From positions 62,001 through 126,000 of the forward strand of contig NZ_JAAATR010000024.1 in the NCBI RefSeq assembly GCF_009907385.1: a stretch of 64,000 nucleotides of DNA, read 5' to 3'. The notes under the pieces were generated by a model. It searched no databases. It worked only from the letters and a program-made list of their open reading frames with translations, and was not told the origin of the DNA. This document shows positions 9,650-19,380 of the stretch, piece after piece (position 1 is the first letter of the stretch; each line of letters starts with the position of its first letter). The position numbers and the translations under genes are program-made. This DNA comes from Atlantibacter hermannii (GTDB lineage: Bacteria > Pseudomonadota > Gammaproteobacteria > Enterobacterales > Enterobacteriaceae).

Positions 9650-10744
9650 ATGCATATTGTTCACACCGAAGCGGACGGCGGTAAAGGCGGTCAGCCGCTG
9701 CGTATCATCAATGAGTCCCTGGGCATGCTACAGCGCGGCCACACCGTAACGATCCTGTGCCCTGATGAAGCACCGTTAAATACCCTGGCGCGGGAGGCGG
9801 GCTTAACCGTGGTGAATCTACCGTTACGGCGTAAAAATTTGAGCAATTTGTTACTCCTTCGCCGCTGGCTGGCCAGTCACGATGTTGATGTCGTGAACAG
9901 CCATAACTCTGCCGATACCTGGTTAGTGGCACTGGCTGCCCTGACGCTTAAAAACCCGCCGCCGCTGGTGCGTACGCGTCACGCTTCCGGCAAGCCGCGC
10001 AATAATCGCACCACGCGTTGGCTCTTTGCGAAAGCCTGCGCCCATGTGGTCACTACGGGTGAGGCGCTGCGCCATCAACTGGTCGAGATTGGCGTTCCGT
10101 TGAATCACAGCACGTCTGTCCCGAGCGGTGTTGATACCGCACGGTTTAGGCCGGGTGATAAACAGGCAGCGCGCGCGCACTGCGGCCTCAGCCAGCACGA
10201 CTTCTGGCTGGGCGTCGTTTCACATCTGCGGCCCAATAAGGGGCATAGCGTTTTATTGAAAGCGCTGGCGGCAATTGATAAGCCCGAGATTAAACTCGCC
10301 ATCGTCGGCGAAGGGCCGCATCGCGCCACGCTGGAACAGGAAATCCTGACCCTGGGCCTTCAGGACCGCGTCGTGATGGCAGGGCATCGCAGCGATCCGC
10401 AGGCATGGTTCCCGGCCTTTGATATCGCGCTCAGTCCCTCCCATGATATGGAAGGCGTGCCGCAGGGCGTGTTGCAGTCGTTGGCATCATGCATCGCCAC
10501 CATCGCCACCGACGCGGGAGGAACAGGTGATGCGGTGATCGACGGGAAAACCGGTTTGCTGGTGGCCCAGCAGGATGCGGTTGCCCTGAAAAACGCGATT
10601 TTGACGCTCTGGCAGGATGAGGCTCTGCGTGAGCGCCTGGCGCAGCAGGGTTATGATTATCTGAACAACCATTTTACCCGCGAATGTATGCTGCGTGATA
10701 TGGAGCGGGTGTTTACCCGCGCGGTGGAACAAGCCGGGCGTTAA
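9650..10744 (+). CDS. GT4 glycosyltransferase of the LPS core (WabH-like)
   Basis: A 364-residue GT-B enzyme of family GT4. It starts MHIVHTEADGGKGGQPLRI and has a donor-site region with GVVSHLRPNKGH, AIVGEGPHR and EGVPQGVLQSLA (an E-x7-E type motif near residues 285-292). AGGA five bases before the ATG at 9650 favours this start; an ATG at 9635 would add MNRNL with no Shine-Dalgarno. It is the only plus-strand gene in the waa cluster, and its stop codon overlaps that of the convergent wabG-like gene by 3-4 bases. WabH of Klebsiella (GlcNAc transfer) is one candidate, but I did not recognise it securely. Confidence 0.72.
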   Translation: MHIVHTEADGGKGGQPLRIINESLGMLQRGHTVTILCPDEAPLNTLAREAGLTVVNLPLRRKNLSNLLLLRRWLASHDVDVVNSHNSADTWLVALAALTLKNPPPLVRTRHASGKPRNNRTTRWLFAKACAHVVTTGEALRHQLVEIGVPLNHSTSVPSGVDTARFRPGDKQAARAHCGLSQHDFWLGVVSHLRPNKGHSVLLKALAAIDKPEIKLAIVGEGPHRATLEQEILTLGLQDRVVMAGHRSDPQAWFPAFDIALSPSHDMEGVPQGVLQSLASCIATIATDAGGTGDAVIDGKTGLLVAQQDAVALKNAILTLWQDEALRERLAQQGYDYLNNHFTRECMLRDMERVFTRAVEQAGR

Positions 10745-11853
10745 CGGCCCAGCAAGCTGCGATAAAGCGACTGGAGTTCTGATGCCATGCGCTCAAGCGT
10801 ATAAGGCTCGGCGGTCCGGCGTGCGTTGGCCGCGTAGTCCAACCCTGCCATTCGTCCGGCAAGCCATTGGCTAATGGCTTGCTGATAGCCTGTCACATCC
10901 AGGGCATCGCGAACCCAGCCGTTTTCACCTTCTTTTATCCATTCCGCTGCGCCGCACTGATGACTGGTCATCAGCGGCAGCCCGCAGGCCAGCGCTTCAA
11001 CGCATACATTGGGAAAAGGGTCGTACAGCGTCGGTAGGATCAAAGCATCAGCCGTGCCGTAGACCTGGAGGATATTATCCACGGGACCGAGGAACTTCAC
11101 GCGTCCGGCAATACCCAGCCGTTCAGCCTGGGCGACAAATTTACGGGCCTGTTTATCCCGTCCAGCAATCAATAGCCAGACGTCAGGATGGGCAGCCACC
11201 GCATTCAACGCGACCGCGACGCCTTTGCGGGTAAAACCGGAACCCACATACGCCAACACCGGCGCGTTTTGCGGAATACCCAGCTTATCCCGCAAGTTAT
11301 TTTCGCGTACCGAGGGATGAAAGACCGAGGTATCGACGCCGTTATAAATCACCGTGAGCTTTTCCGGCCCCAGACCAAAGCGTCGGGCAATGTCGTCCCG
11401 CACCATCGCCGAGTTACAAATCACGTTACGCAACGCCGGATGAGTAAACATGTCGCGTTCAGCCTGCAAAATGTAGCGGTGATAAGCACTGAATGATTGC
11501 GCCCAGCGTTTTATGGGCGACAGGATCCGGCTGTACTGCTCAAGCCATGTCGCATGTACGCCGTCTCCCGCGCGGAAAACCGATGCGCCGGGAATGCGTT
11601 CATGAGATTGCACCAGATCGAATGCGGAAAAATGACGCGCAGCTTCTTTCGCGAACCCGGCTTCTCTGGCCTGCCGGTTGCGAAACGGCGGATTAACGGT
11701 CAGGGTATGCCAGCCAGCGGCATTTTCCCACTGGCGGGCAATCAGCGTGACGTCCAGTTCGCTGTCCTGCGCCAGCACGTTTAGCGCTCTGGATACAAAA
11801 CGCTCGGCCCCGCCGTTAGGGTTGTACGTCTGGCGAACAATGGCGAGTTTCAT
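10741..11853 (-). CDS. wabG: GT4 glycosyltransferase, WabG-like (first outer-core sugar)
   Basis: A 370-residue GT-B protein. The N terminus MKLAIVRQTYNPNGGAERF is typical of WabG/WaaG-type transferases, and the C-terminal donor site shows YVGSGFTRKG, LLIAGRDKQ and the EALACGLPLMTS motif (DPFPNVCVEALACG). WabG adds galacturonic acid to heptose II in Klebsiella and Serratia; the E. coli counterpart WaaG adds glucose and has a different N terminus. Its ATG overlaps the waaQ stop by 4 bases (ATGA), so it is translated from the hldD-waaF-waaC-waaQ operon. The symbol rests on similarity from memory plus position. Confidence 0.66.
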   Translation of the reverse strand: MKLAIVRQTYNPNGGAERFVSRALNVLAQDSELDVTLIARQWENAAGWHTLTVNPPFRNRQAREAGFAKEAARHFSAFDLVQSHERIPGASVFRAGDGVHATWLEQYSRILSPIKRWAQSFSAYHRYILQAERDMFTHPALRNVICNSAMVRDDIARRFGLGPEKLTVIYNGVDTSVFHPSVRENNLRDKLGIPQNAPVLAYVGSGFTRKGVAVALNAVAAHPDVWLLIAGRDKQARKFVAQAERLGIAGRVKFLGPVDNILQVYGTADALILPTLYDPFPNVCVEALACGLPLMTSHQCGAAEWIKEGENGWVRDALDVTGYQQAISQWLAGRMAGLDYAANARRTAEPYTLERMASELQSLYRSLLGR

Positions 11854-12953
11854 GAGGGGTTTTCCAGCAGCATGGTATCAATGGCGCTTAACACCTGTTG
11901 CGGGGTAATCGACATGATGCAGTCGGATATCTGGCTGCCGCCGCAGCCGTCTTTACCGCACGGTTCACAGGTAAAACCGCCGCGTATTACGCGATGGGGT
12001 ACGCCCCAGGGCGCCCATTTGATCGATCCTGTGGGGCCGAAAATCGCGACGGTTGGCGTGCCGACGGCGCTGGCCAGATGCATCGGCATCGAGTCCACTC
12101 CAAAATAAACCCGGGCGTTTCTCATTAACGCGCCCAGCTGTTTCAGGTTCAACTGGCCGCTAAGGTCACAGACCGGCTGGGTAAGGGCGGCGCGCAGCTT
12201 ATCCATATAGTCGGTTTCTTCGCGAGAAGGTGCAGCGGAAAGAATAATCGGCAAACCACGCTGCGCCAGCGTATCAATGGTTTCTGCCAGCCTTTCGATA
12301 CTCCAGGATTTAAACATCCAGCGCGACGTGGGGTGTACCAGGATATAACTGCCAGGCGCAACGCCTAAATCCGCCAGCCGCTGGGCAATAAATTGCTCCG
12401 CCTCGTCGCCAGGGATAAACAGGGTTCTTTTATCTTCAACTGAGGCCGGATGGATCCCAATGCGCCTGAGCGCATCCAGATTAACCTCCACCATATGGCG
12501 GGTGTTGTCCTGAATCGCCGGGTATAACGTGGTAAAGGATTTAATCCAGCGTTTACGGGCAAAGCCGCCGCGCTTATCAGGGCGAAAACCTACCGAAACG
12601 CGTGGCTTCAGCAAACGGGCCAGCCGTGCGCCATGCCAGTGTTCGGTGAGATTGATTAGCACATCGTAGCGGCGCGCCTTGAGGGTTTTATACAAGGCGT
12701 AATAGAGCCGTAACTGGGCAAACACATTCTGCTTACGCCAGTTTCTGCCGATGGTGTGAACCTGGCTAATACAGGGATGGCTGGTCAGCATTGACTGGGT
12801 GTCATCATACACCAGGGCGTCAATCTCTGCGTCCGGGTACGCATGCTTAAACACCGTAAAGCAGGGAGAGGTCAGTAACACATCGCCATGGTGACGGAGC
12901 TTGATGAGTAAAACCCGTCCGGGCGGTTTGTCAGGCGTAAAAAATTCAGACAT
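11850..12953 (-). CDS. waaQ: LPS heptosyltransferase III (WaaQ)
   Basis: WaaQ adds the side-branch heptose III to heptose II of the inner core from ADP-heptose. This GT9 protein of 367 residues has RVLLIKLRHHGDVLLTSP at the N terminus, VHPTSRWMFKSW at the donor domain, GVDSMPMHLASAVGTPT, and the cysteine-rich WaaQ signature CEPCGKDGCGGSQISDC near residues 325-345. I start at the ATG at 12953, which overlaps the waaC end by 8 bases; a reading 10 residues longer begins inside waaC. It is part of a tightly coupled waaF-waaC-waaQ-wabG string. Confidence 0.9.
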   Translation of the reverse strand: MSEFFTPDKPPGRVLLIKLRHHGDVLLTSPCFTVFKHAYPDAEIDALVYDDTQSMLTSHPCISQVHTIGRNWRKQNVFAQLRLYYALYKTLKARRYDVLINLTEHWHGARLARLLKPRVSVGFRPDKRGGFARKRWIKSFTTLYPAIQDNTRHMVEVNLDALRRIGIHPASVEDKRTLFIPGDEAEQFIAQRLADLGVAPGSYILVHPTSRWMFKSWSIERLAETIDTLAQRGLPIILSAAPSREETDYMDKLRAALTQPVCDLSGQLNLKQLGALMRNARVYFGVDSMPMHLASAVGTPTVAIFGPTGSIKWAPWGVPHRVIRGGFTCEPCGKDGCGGSQISDCIMSITPQQVLSAIDTMLLENPS

Positions 12954-13944
12954 GTGAGTTCTCAGACGCGGGCGCAACCCCATCGATTAATGGACGCAAT
13001 TTTGCAAAGACATCAGCGGCGGCCAGCGCGGCCAGCGAGCTGGAATCTACAGGCCGGCAGATAAACTGGTTTTTACCATAACCGCCGATCAAACCCGGAT
13101 CGGTAGGCCCGTACAGGGTGATATTTGGCCGATCCAGCGCCGCCGTAAGATGGCTTAAGCCGGTATCCACGGACACCACGCCGCTGGCGCCCGCCAGAAC
13201 GTTAGCCACTTGCTCAAGACTGAGTCGCGGCAAGACTTCAACATTGTCGAAGCCTTCCGCGAGACGCAAGGCGCGGGCTTCTTCGTGCGGCGCGCCCCAG
13301 GGCAATTTGATGTTAAGCCCGGTTCCCGCCATCAGATTGATTAACTCGCGCCAGTGGGCTTCCGGCCAGTGTTTATCATCGCGGGTTGTCGCGTGAAGAA
13401 ACACCAGATACGGCGGCTGATTTTGCGGATCGGCGAGAAAATGTTGGGCAATGGCGTAGTCGCCGGTTTGCGCGGGGCGGGTATAGCCCAGACTCTTCGC
13501 AAACAATTCCCGGGTACGCTCAACGGCGTGCTGCTGTTTAGCGACAGCGTGACGGCGGTTATAAAACAGCGACGCCAGGGGTTCGCGCGCGCTGTTCCAG
13601 TCCATTCCATGCTTAATACCCTGCGCCAGACGAGTCACCAGCGCAGCGCTTTTTACCAGGCCCTGGGCGTCAATCACTGCGTCATAGCGCACGGCGGTAA
13701 GGAGTTTGCGAAACGTCTCTCTTTCTGCCCGGATATCGGATGAGAACCAGGCTTTACGCCAGCGGCGGATCGCCACGGGAATGACGCGATCGACAGCGGG
13801 ATGCCAACCAGGGATCTGAACGAATCCCTCCTCAACGACCCAGTCGAACCGGATCCCCGGGATGGCCTGCATGGCGTCGGTCAGGGCCGGGAGAGTATGC
13901 AGCACATCCCCCATCGAAGAGGTTTTAACAATCAACACCCGCAT
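12946..13944 (-). CDS. waaC: LPS heptosyltransferase I (WaaC)
   Basis: WaaC transfers the first L-glycero-D-manno-heptose from ADP-heptose to Kdo2-lipid A in the cytoplasm. The GT9 protein starts MRVLIVKTSSMGDVLHTLPA and has LHATTRDDKHWPE, VVSVDTGLSHLTAALDRP and LYGPTDPGLIGGYGKN, all conserved in WaaC. It is 332 residues against 319 in E. coli; the extra length is at the C terminus. It begins 2 bases after the waaF stop and overlaps waaQ by 8 bases. Confidence 0.97.
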   Translation of the reverse strand: MRVLIVKTSSMGDVLHTLPALTDAMQAIPGIRFDWVVEEGFVQIPGWHPAVDRVIPVAIRRWRKAWFSSDIRAERETFRKLLTAVRYDAVIDAQGLVKSAALVTRLAQGIKHGMDWNSAREPLASLFYNRRHAVAKQQHAVERTRELFAKSLGYTRPAQTGDYAIAQHFLADPQNQPPYLVFLHATTRDDKHWPEAHWRELINLMAGTGLNIKLPWGAPHEEARALRLAEGFDNVEVLPRLSLEQVANVLAGASGVVSVDTGLSHLTAALDRPNITLYGPTDPGLIGGYGKNQFICRPVDSSSLAALAAADVFAKLRPLIDGVAPASENSHV

Positions 13945-13946
13945 GG

Positions 13947-14993
13947 TTAATTTTCCTGATTAGCCAACAGGCTGGATAACTCATCGTTTACCCGCTCAGG
14001 GGTAATATCGATGAGACTTTGATGATAGCCTTGTTCACCCTCGCCCTTACGTACCTTGTGGTAACCGGTAATCAGACGGATCACGCGCGCTTTATGGGAC
14101 AGCGGCGGCGTGAAGTCGGGGCTGCTCGGGCCATACAGCGCCACCAGCGGGCGATCCAACGCGGCGGCGATGTGCATCAAACCCGAATCGTTGGATACCA
14201 CGGCCTCACAGGCGGCAATCAGCACCACCGCTTGCTCCAGCGCGGTTTCCCCGGCCAGATTGCGGCACCACGGCTGCTGCTCTTCCGGCAGCGCAGCGAT
14301 GATCTGGTTGCCTGCATCGTGATCTTTTGCGGAACCGAACAGCGCGATTTGATAGCCCTGGGCGATCAGTTTTTCCGCCAGCGCGGCGTAGTGATAATGC
14401 GGCCAGCGCTTCGCCGGGCCGAATTCCGCGCCGGGGCAAAAGCCCATCACGGGCCGTTCATCGGAGAGCCTGAACGTGGCGCACATCTGCTGTTTTTCCG
14501 CTTCGCTCACCTGCAAACGCGGCCACAACAGCGGTTGTGGCAAATCACGCGCCGACTGCATTACGCCTTTGTCATAGGCCAGCGCTACATAGCGTTCGAC
14601 CATCAGCGGCCAGGCGGCTTTATCCAGCACGCGCGCATCGTTCAGCAGGCCGTAACGCATCTCGCCGCGCCAGCCGGTGCGCTGAGGGATATTGGCGAAG
14701 AAGGGCACTAAGGCGGATTTAAACGAGTTTGGCAGCACGTAGGCGCGGTCATAGCGGCGATCGCGCAGGCTAAGGCCAAGTTTGCGGCGTTCGCCAATTT
14801 CCAGCGCCCCATGGCCAAGCGGCATCGGGATCGCCTCGTTGACTTCCGGCATCCGCGATAACAGCGGACGGCACCACGCAGGTGCCATCACGTCGATAAT
14901 CGCCTCGGGATAGCGCGCCTTGAGCGTGCGATAGAGACTTTGCGACATCATCATGTCGCCCACCCAGGACGGACCGATCACCAATATTTTCAT
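13947..14993 (-). CDS. waaF: LPS heptosyltransferase II (WaaF)
   Basis: WaaF adds heptose II to heptose I of the core. The 348-residue GT9 protein begins MKILVIGPSWVGDMMMSQ, contains FCPGAEFGPAKRWPHYHYA and NDSGLMHIAAALDRPLVA, and matches the E. coli enzyme in length. It follows hldD by 9 bases and precedes waaC by 2 bases on the same strand, the standard hldD-waaF-waaC order, so substrate synthesis and transfer are co-expressed. Confidence 0.98.
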   Translation of the reverse strand: MKILVIGPSWVGDMMMSQSLYRTLKARYPEAIIDVMAPAWCRPLLSRMPEVNEAIPMPLGHGALEIGERRKLGLSLRDRRYDRAYVLPNSFKSALVPFFANIPQRTGWRGEMRYGLLNDARVLDKAAWPLMVERYVALAYDKGVMQSARDLPQPLLWPRLQVSEAEKQQMCATFRLSDERPVMGFCPGAEFGPAKRWPHYHYAALAEKLIAQGYQIALFGSAKDHDAGNQIIAALPEEQQPWCRNLAGETALEQAVVLIAACEAVVSNDSGLMHIAAALDRPLVALYGPSSPDFTPPLSHKARVIRLITGYHKVRKGEGEQGYHQSLIDITPERVNDELSSLLANQEN

Positions 14994-15002
14994 ACGGGCA
15001 AC

Positions 15003-15935
15003 TTACGCGTCGCGGTTCAGCCAGGCCATATATTCCGCCACGCCTTCGGCGACGGTCTTGAACGGCTTATCGTAGCCAGCGGCGCGCAGGTTGGTCAGGT
15101 CTGCCTGTGTAAACGCCTGGTAGCGGCCTTTCAGTTTTTCCGGGAATGGGATGTATTCGAGGCTGCCTTTCTGATGGTATGCCAGCGCGGCATCGGCCAC
15201 GGCCTGGAAGGATTCCGCACGGCCAGTGCCGAGGTTGAAAATCCCGGATACGCCGTTTTCCCAGAACCACAGGTTGACCGCCGCCACGTCGCCTACGTAG
15301 ACGAAATCACGCTTGAACCCGTCGCTGCCTTCAAACAGTTTCGGGCTCTCGCCGTTGTTCAGTTGGGTGTTCAGATGAAACGCCACGCTCGCCATGCTGC
15401 CTTTATGGCCTTCACGCGGTCCGTAGACGTTGAAATAGCGGAACCCGACGATTTGTGAGTTGGCTTCCGGCAGGATCTGGCGCACATATTCGTCGAACAG
15501 GAATTTGGAGTAACCGTAAACATTCAGCGGTTTCTCATATTCGCGGGACTCGATAAAGTCAGAGGTGCGTCCGCCGTAGGTGGCGGCAGAAGAGGCATAC
15601 AGGAACGGGATTTCACGCTCCAGGCAGTAATGCAGCACCTCTTTGGAGTACTGATAATTGTTATCCATCATGTACTTGCCGTCCCACTCGGTGGTGGAAG
15701 AGCATGCGCCTTCGTGGAAAATGGCCTCGATATCGCCAAACTCTTCACCCGCCATAATCTGGATAAGGAAGTCCTCTTTATCCATGTAATCAGAGATAGT
15801 CAGGTCAACCAGATTAACGAATTTGGTGCCATCTTTAAGGTTATCGACCACCAGAATGTCGGTGATGCCCTTGTCGTTCAACGCTTTAACAATGTTGCTG
15901 CCGATAAATCCAGCGCCGCCGGTAACAATGATCAT
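15003..15935 (-). CDS. hldD: ADP-L-glycero-D-manno-heptose 6-epimerase
   Basis: HldD converts ADP-D-glycero- to ADP-L-glycero-D-manno-heptose, the donor used by WaaC, WaaF and WaaQ. The 310-residue short-chain dehydrogenase begins [16 protein letters not shown] (NADP-binding GxxGxxG) and has the catalytic YxxxK pair in [11 protein letters not shown] at about residues 139-143. It is the first gene of the minus-strand waa operon and diverges from kbl across a 229-base gap. In E. coli its expression has a heat-shock component; I found no convincing sigma-32 site here. Confidence 0.98.
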   Translation of the reverse strand: MIIVTGGAGFIGSNIVKALNDKGITDILVVDNLKDGTKFVNLVDLTISDYMDKEDFLIQIMAGEEFGDIEAIFHEGACSSTTEWDGKYMMDNNYQYSKEVLHYCLEREIPFLYASSAATYGGRTSDFIESREYEKPLNVYGYSKFLFDEYVRQILPEANSQIVGFRYFNVYGPREGHKGSMASVAFHLNTQLNNGESPKLFEGSDGFKRDFVYVGDVAAVNLWFWENGVSGIFNLGTGRAESFQAVADAALAYHQKGSLEYIPFPEKLKGRYQAFTQADLTNLRAAGYDKPFKTVAEGVAEYMAWLNRDA

Positions 15936-16164
15936 ACGTATAACCTTTAAAAAAGTAGGGCCATGAGACTATCTCAGGCGCGAATATGGGTAATCATACC
16001 ACCACATCGGCTGCCCTTCAGCCTCAGACCTCCAGGCCGTCTGCGAAGTTTGTTTCACAGACGTGATTTATGCTGCAAAACGCGCATTCAGCCAATCGTC
16101 ATCTCGTATCAAATGATTAGTTTGGGTAATATGTGCCGAAATTTGCCCAGCCTGGAGAATTGCA

Positions 16165-17361
16165 ATGCGAGGGGATTTTTACCAACAGTTGAATGCCGAC
16201 CTGGAAACCGCACGTGCGGAAGGGTTGTATAAAGAAGAGCGTATCATCACATCGGCTCAGCAGGCCGATATCACCGTCGCCGACGGTAGCCACGTTATCA
16301 ACTTCTGCGCCAATAACTACCTCGGTCTTGCTAACCATCCCGAACTGATCGCTGCCGCCAAACAGGGCATGGACAGCCACGGTTTCGGCATGGCTTCGGT
16401 GCGCTTTATCTGCGGCACCCAGGACACGCACAAGCAGCTGGAGCAAAAGCTGGCTGACTTCCTCGGCATGGAAGACGCCATTCTCTACTCTTCCTGCTTC
16501 GACGCTAACGGCGGGTTATTCGAAACCCTGCTGGGCGCAGAAGACGCCATTATCTCCGATGCGCTGAACCATGCATCGATCATTGACGGCGTGCGTCTGT
16601 GTAAAGCAAAGCGTTTCCGCTATGCCAATAACGATATGCAGGAGCTGGAAGCGCGTCTGAAAGAAGCGCGTGAAGCCGGTGCGCGTCACGTGCTGATCGC
16701 CACCGACGGCGTGTTCTCAATGGATGGCGTGATCGCCAACCTGAAAGGCGTATGCGATCTGGCGGATAAATATGATGCGCTGGTAATGGTCGACGATTCT
16801 CACGCGGTGGGCTTTGTCGGCGCACACGGTCGCGGCACCCATGAATACTGTGACGTGATGGGCCGGGTCGACATCATCACCGGTACGCTCGGCAAGGCGC
16901 TGGGCGGCGCGTCTGGCGGTTATACCGCAGCGCGTAAAGAAGTCGTTGAGTGGCTGCGCCAGCGTTCCCGTCCGTATCTGTTCTCCAACTCTCTGGCCCC
17001 GGCGATTGTTTCCGCCTCTATCAAAGTGCTGGAAATGCTGGCCGAAGGCGATGCGCTGCGCGACAAGCTGTGGGCCAACGCGCGCCTGTTCCGCGAAAAA
17101 ATGACCGCGGCCGGTTTCACCCTGGCGGGTGCTGACCACGCCATCATTCCGGTGATGCTGGGCGATGCGGTTGTGGCGCAGAATTTTGCCCGTGAACTGC
17201 AAAAAGAGGGGATTTACGTCACCGGTTTCTTCTACCCGGTGGTGCCGAAAGGGCAGGCGCGTATCCGTACTCAAATGTCTGCCGCGCACAGCACCGAGCA
17301 GATTGAGCGGGCGATCGACGCCTTTATTCGTATCGGTAAACAGTTAGGCGTGATTGCCTGA
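16165..17361 (+). CDS. kbl: Glycine C-acetyltransferase (2-amino-3-ketobutyrate CoA ligase)
   Basis: Kbl is a PLP enzyme that cleaves 2-amino-3-ketobutyrate with CoA to glycine and acetyl-CoA, the second step of threonine degradation. It is 398 residues, as in E. coli. Visible features are [15 protein letters not shown] near the N terminus, [11 protein letters not shown] (PLP-contacting Asp and His) and the Schiff-base lysine in [14 protein letters not shown] at about residue 244. GGAG lies just before the ATG. tdh follows 9 bases downstream, so product flows directly between the two enzymes. In E. coli the pair is repressed by Lrp. Confidence 0.98.
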   Translation: MRGDFYQQLNADLETARAEGLYKEERIITSAQQADITVADGSHVINFCANNYLGLANHPELIAAAKQGMDSHGFGMASVRFICGTQDTHKQLEQKLADFLGMEDAILYSSCFDANGGLFETLLGAEDAIISDALNHASIIDGVRLCKAKRFRYANNDMQELEARLKEAREAGARHVLIATDGVFSMDGVIANLKGVCDLADKYDALVMVDDSHAVGFVGAHGRGTHEYCDVMGRVDIITGTLGKALGGASGGYTAARKEVVEWLRQRSRPYLFSNSLAPAIVSASIKVLEMLAEGDALRDKLWANARLFREKMTAAGFTLAGADHAIIPVMLGDAVVAQNFARELQKEGIYVTGFFYPVVPKGQARIRTQMSAAHSTEQIERAIDAFIRIGKQLGVIA

Positions 17362-17370
17362 GGATAAGAC

Positions 17371-18399
17371 ATGAAAGCATTATCGAAGCTGAAAGCGGAA
17401 GAAGGCATCTGGATGGTTAACGATGCCCCCGAGCCGGAAGTGGGTCATAACGATCTGTTAATCAAAATCCGCAAAACGGCTATCTGCGGTACCGATGTGC
17501 ATATTTATAACTGGGACGAGTGGTCGCAAAAAACCATTCCCGTACCGATGATTGTCGGTCACGAATACGTGGGTGAAGTGGTTGGCATCGGCCAGGAAGT
17601 GAAAGGCTTTAAGATTGGCGACCGCGTTTCCGGCGAAGGGCACATTACCTGCGGGCATTGCCGCAACTGCCGTGGCGGCCGCACTCACTTGTGCCGCAAC
17701 ACCATCGGCGTGGGCGTCAACCGTCAGGGCTGTTTCGCCGAGTATCTGGTACTGCCTGCGTTTAACGCGTTTAAAATCCCCGACAACATTCCGGATGAAT
17801 TAGCGTCTATTTTCGACCCGTTCGGCAATGCGGTGCACACTGCGCTGTCGTTCGATCTGGTTGGCGAAGACGTGCTGGTATCCGGCGCTGGCCCCATCGG
17901 CATTATGGCGGCGGCAGTGGCGAAACACGTTGGCGCGCGCCACGTGGTGATCACGGACGTTAACGAATATCGTCTTGAGCTGGCTCGCAAAATGGGCGTC
18001 ACCCGCGCGGTGAACGTGTCCAGAGAGAACCTGCATGACGTGATGAACGAGCTGGGAATGACCGAAGGGTTCGACGTGGGCCTGGAAATGTCCGGCGCGC
18101 CGCCGGCGTTCCGCGCCATGCTGGATACCATGAACCACGGCGGACGCATCGCCATGCTGGGTATACCACCTTCAGATATGTCCATCGACTGGAACAAAGT
18201 GATCTTCAAAGGTCTGTTCATTAAAGGCATCTATGGCCGCGAAATGTTCGAGACCTGGTATAAGATGGCTGCGCTGATCCAGTCCGGGCTTGACCTGTCC
18301 CCTATCATCACCCACCGCTTTACTATTGATGATTTCCAGAAAGGCTTTGACGCCATGCGTTCAGGCCAGTCCGGCAAAGTTATTCTTAGCTGGGATTAA
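17371..18399 (+). CDS. tdh: L-threonine 3-dehydrogenase
   Basis: Tdh oxidises L-threonine to 2-amino-3-ketobutyrate with NAD+ and feeds Kbl. This 342-residue zinc-dependent medium-chain dehydrogenase has the catalytic zinc Cys in [15 protein letters not shown] (about residue 38), four structural-zinc cysteines in [17 protein letters not shown] (about 93-107) and the nucleotide-binding [16 protein letters not shown]. It follows kbl in the same operon and is closed by a terminator 4 bases after the stop. Confidence 0.98.
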   Translation: MKALSKLKAEEGIWMVNDAPEPEVGHNDLLIKIRKTAICGTDVHIYNWDEWSQKTIPVPMIVGHEYVGEVVGIGQEVKGFKIGDRVSGEGHITCGHCRNCRGGRTHLCRNTIGVGVNRQGCFAEYLVLPAFNAFKIPDNIPDELASIFDPFGNAVHTALSFDLVGEDVLVSGAGPIGIMAAAVAKHVGARHVVITDVNEYRLELARKMGVTRAVNVSRENLHDVMNELGMTEGFDVGLEMSGAPPAFRAMLDTMNHGGRIAMLGIPPSDMSIDWNKVIFKGLFIKGIYGREMFETWYKMAALIQSGLDLSPIITHRFTIDDFQKGFDAMRSGQSGKVILSWD

Positions 18400-18403
18400 A
18401 AAT

Positions 18404-18426
18404 AAAGCGCCTACGGGCGCTTTTTT
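18404..18426 (+). terminator. Rho-independent terminator of kbl-tdh
   Basis: Arms AAAGCGCC and GGCGCTTT enclose a TACG loop and are followed by T6. It lies directly after the tdh stop. The 60 bases after it (18421-18480) are only 25% GC by count. Confidence 0.85.
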
Positions 18427-18546
18427 CTTATGCCAATTTCTGTAATATTCTTTTTGTCGAAAAACCTTTTAAAAATCAGGCAAAAATCGCCTTTTATTTT
18501 TGCTTGATCCTCTATGGTTAACAGGGTTCCATCAGACAGAGTCAGA

Positions 18547-19359
18547 ATGATGTTTACACTCTCAGTTTGTTTATTGACGCATAATTCCGCGCGCTTATTA
18601 CGTGAAGTTTTGCCGCCCCTTATTGCCGTGGCGGATGAAATGGTCGTGGTGGATTCCGGCAGCACAGATGAGACGCTGGAAATTTGCCGTGAATTCGGCA
18701 TTACGCCTTTTTATCACCCCTATTCAATGCATGGAATGCAGATGAATGTCGCGATTGAGCGCGCCGGGAATGATTGGGTGCTGTGCATGGACAGCGATGA
18801 AATTCTGGATGAGCAAACCGTCAATTTCATTCTGGCTCTGAAAGCGGGCGAAGAGCCCGCTAAAAATAAAGCCTGGCGTTTGCCGCGCTACTGGTATGTC
18901 TTAGGCGAACAAGTCAACACGCTTTATCCGGTTTCATCGCCAGACTACCCGGTACGATTGTTCAATCGCCAGAATGCGCGTTTTAATCTGCGCCCGGTGG
19001 ATGATAAAGTTGAGGGGAATATTCAAAGTGAAAAGATGCCGGGGCATGTTCGGCATGACACGTTTTATACTCTCCATGAAGTCTTTAATAAGCTGAATAG
19101 CTATACCACCCGGCTGGTAAAATATTCTCCCGTCCAGCCTTCAATTATGCGTGGCATCATTAGCGCGATTGGCGCCTTCTTTAAATGGTATTTATTTAGC
19201 GGTGCCTGGCGGCAGGGGCGTGTCGGCGCGGTTACCGGGCTCTATGCCACGCTTTACAGTTTTCTTAAGTATTTTAAATCCTGGTATCAGCATCCCCATA
19301 CCAGGCAATTAAAGTCTGAACAGGATGTCGATAGCCAGACCCGCTCCCTGCAAAAATAA
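18547..19359 (+). CDS. GT2 glycosyltransferase, WaaE/KdtX-like paralog
   Basis: A 270-residue GT2 enzyme of the same subfamily as WaaE: SVCLLTHNSARLLREVL, VVVDSGSTDETLEI and the metal-binding MDSDE motif, then a C-terminal amphipathic region (FFKWYLFSGAWRQGR and SFLKYFKSWY) probably contacting the membrane. I start at the ATG at 18547, preceded by AGAG at 7 bases; an ATG at 18514 lacks a Shine-Dalgarno. In K-12 the gene next to tdh is waaH (yibD); here a different transferase holds that spot behind an AT-rich leader. The acceptor is unknown; LPS core or another surface glycan is likely. Confidence 0.75.
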   Translation: MMFTLSVCLLTHNSARLLREVLPPLIAVADEMVVVDSGSTDETLEICREFGITPFYHPYSMHGMQMNVAIERAGNDWVLCMDSDEILDEQTVNFILALKAGEEPAKNKAWRLPRYWYVLGEQVNTLYPVSSPDYPVRLFNRQNARFNLRPVDDKVEGNIQSEKMPGHVRHDTFYTLHEVFNKLNSYTTRLVKYSPVQPSIMRGIISAIGAFFKWYLFSGAWRQGRVGAVTGLYATLYSFLKYFKSWYQHPHTRQLKSEQDVDSQTRSLQK

Positions 19360-19380
19360 CCCGCCTGGGCGGGTTATTTT
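19353..19380. terminator. Bidirectional terminator shared by the GT2 gene and yibQ
   Basis: A perfect 13-base inverted repeat (AAAATAACCCGCC / GGCGGGTTATTTT) with a 2-base centre lies between the two convergent genes. The TAA stop of the plus-strand gene (19357-19359) sits in one arm and the TAA of yibQ (19374-19376, minus strand) sits at the mirror position in the other. T-runs occur on both strands. Confidence 0.9.

Noticed and set aside
15936-16164. Possible heat-shock promoter of hldD
   Set aside because: An ACCCATAT on the minus strand resembles a sigma-32 -10 element, but no CTTGAAA-like -35 lies at the right distance.
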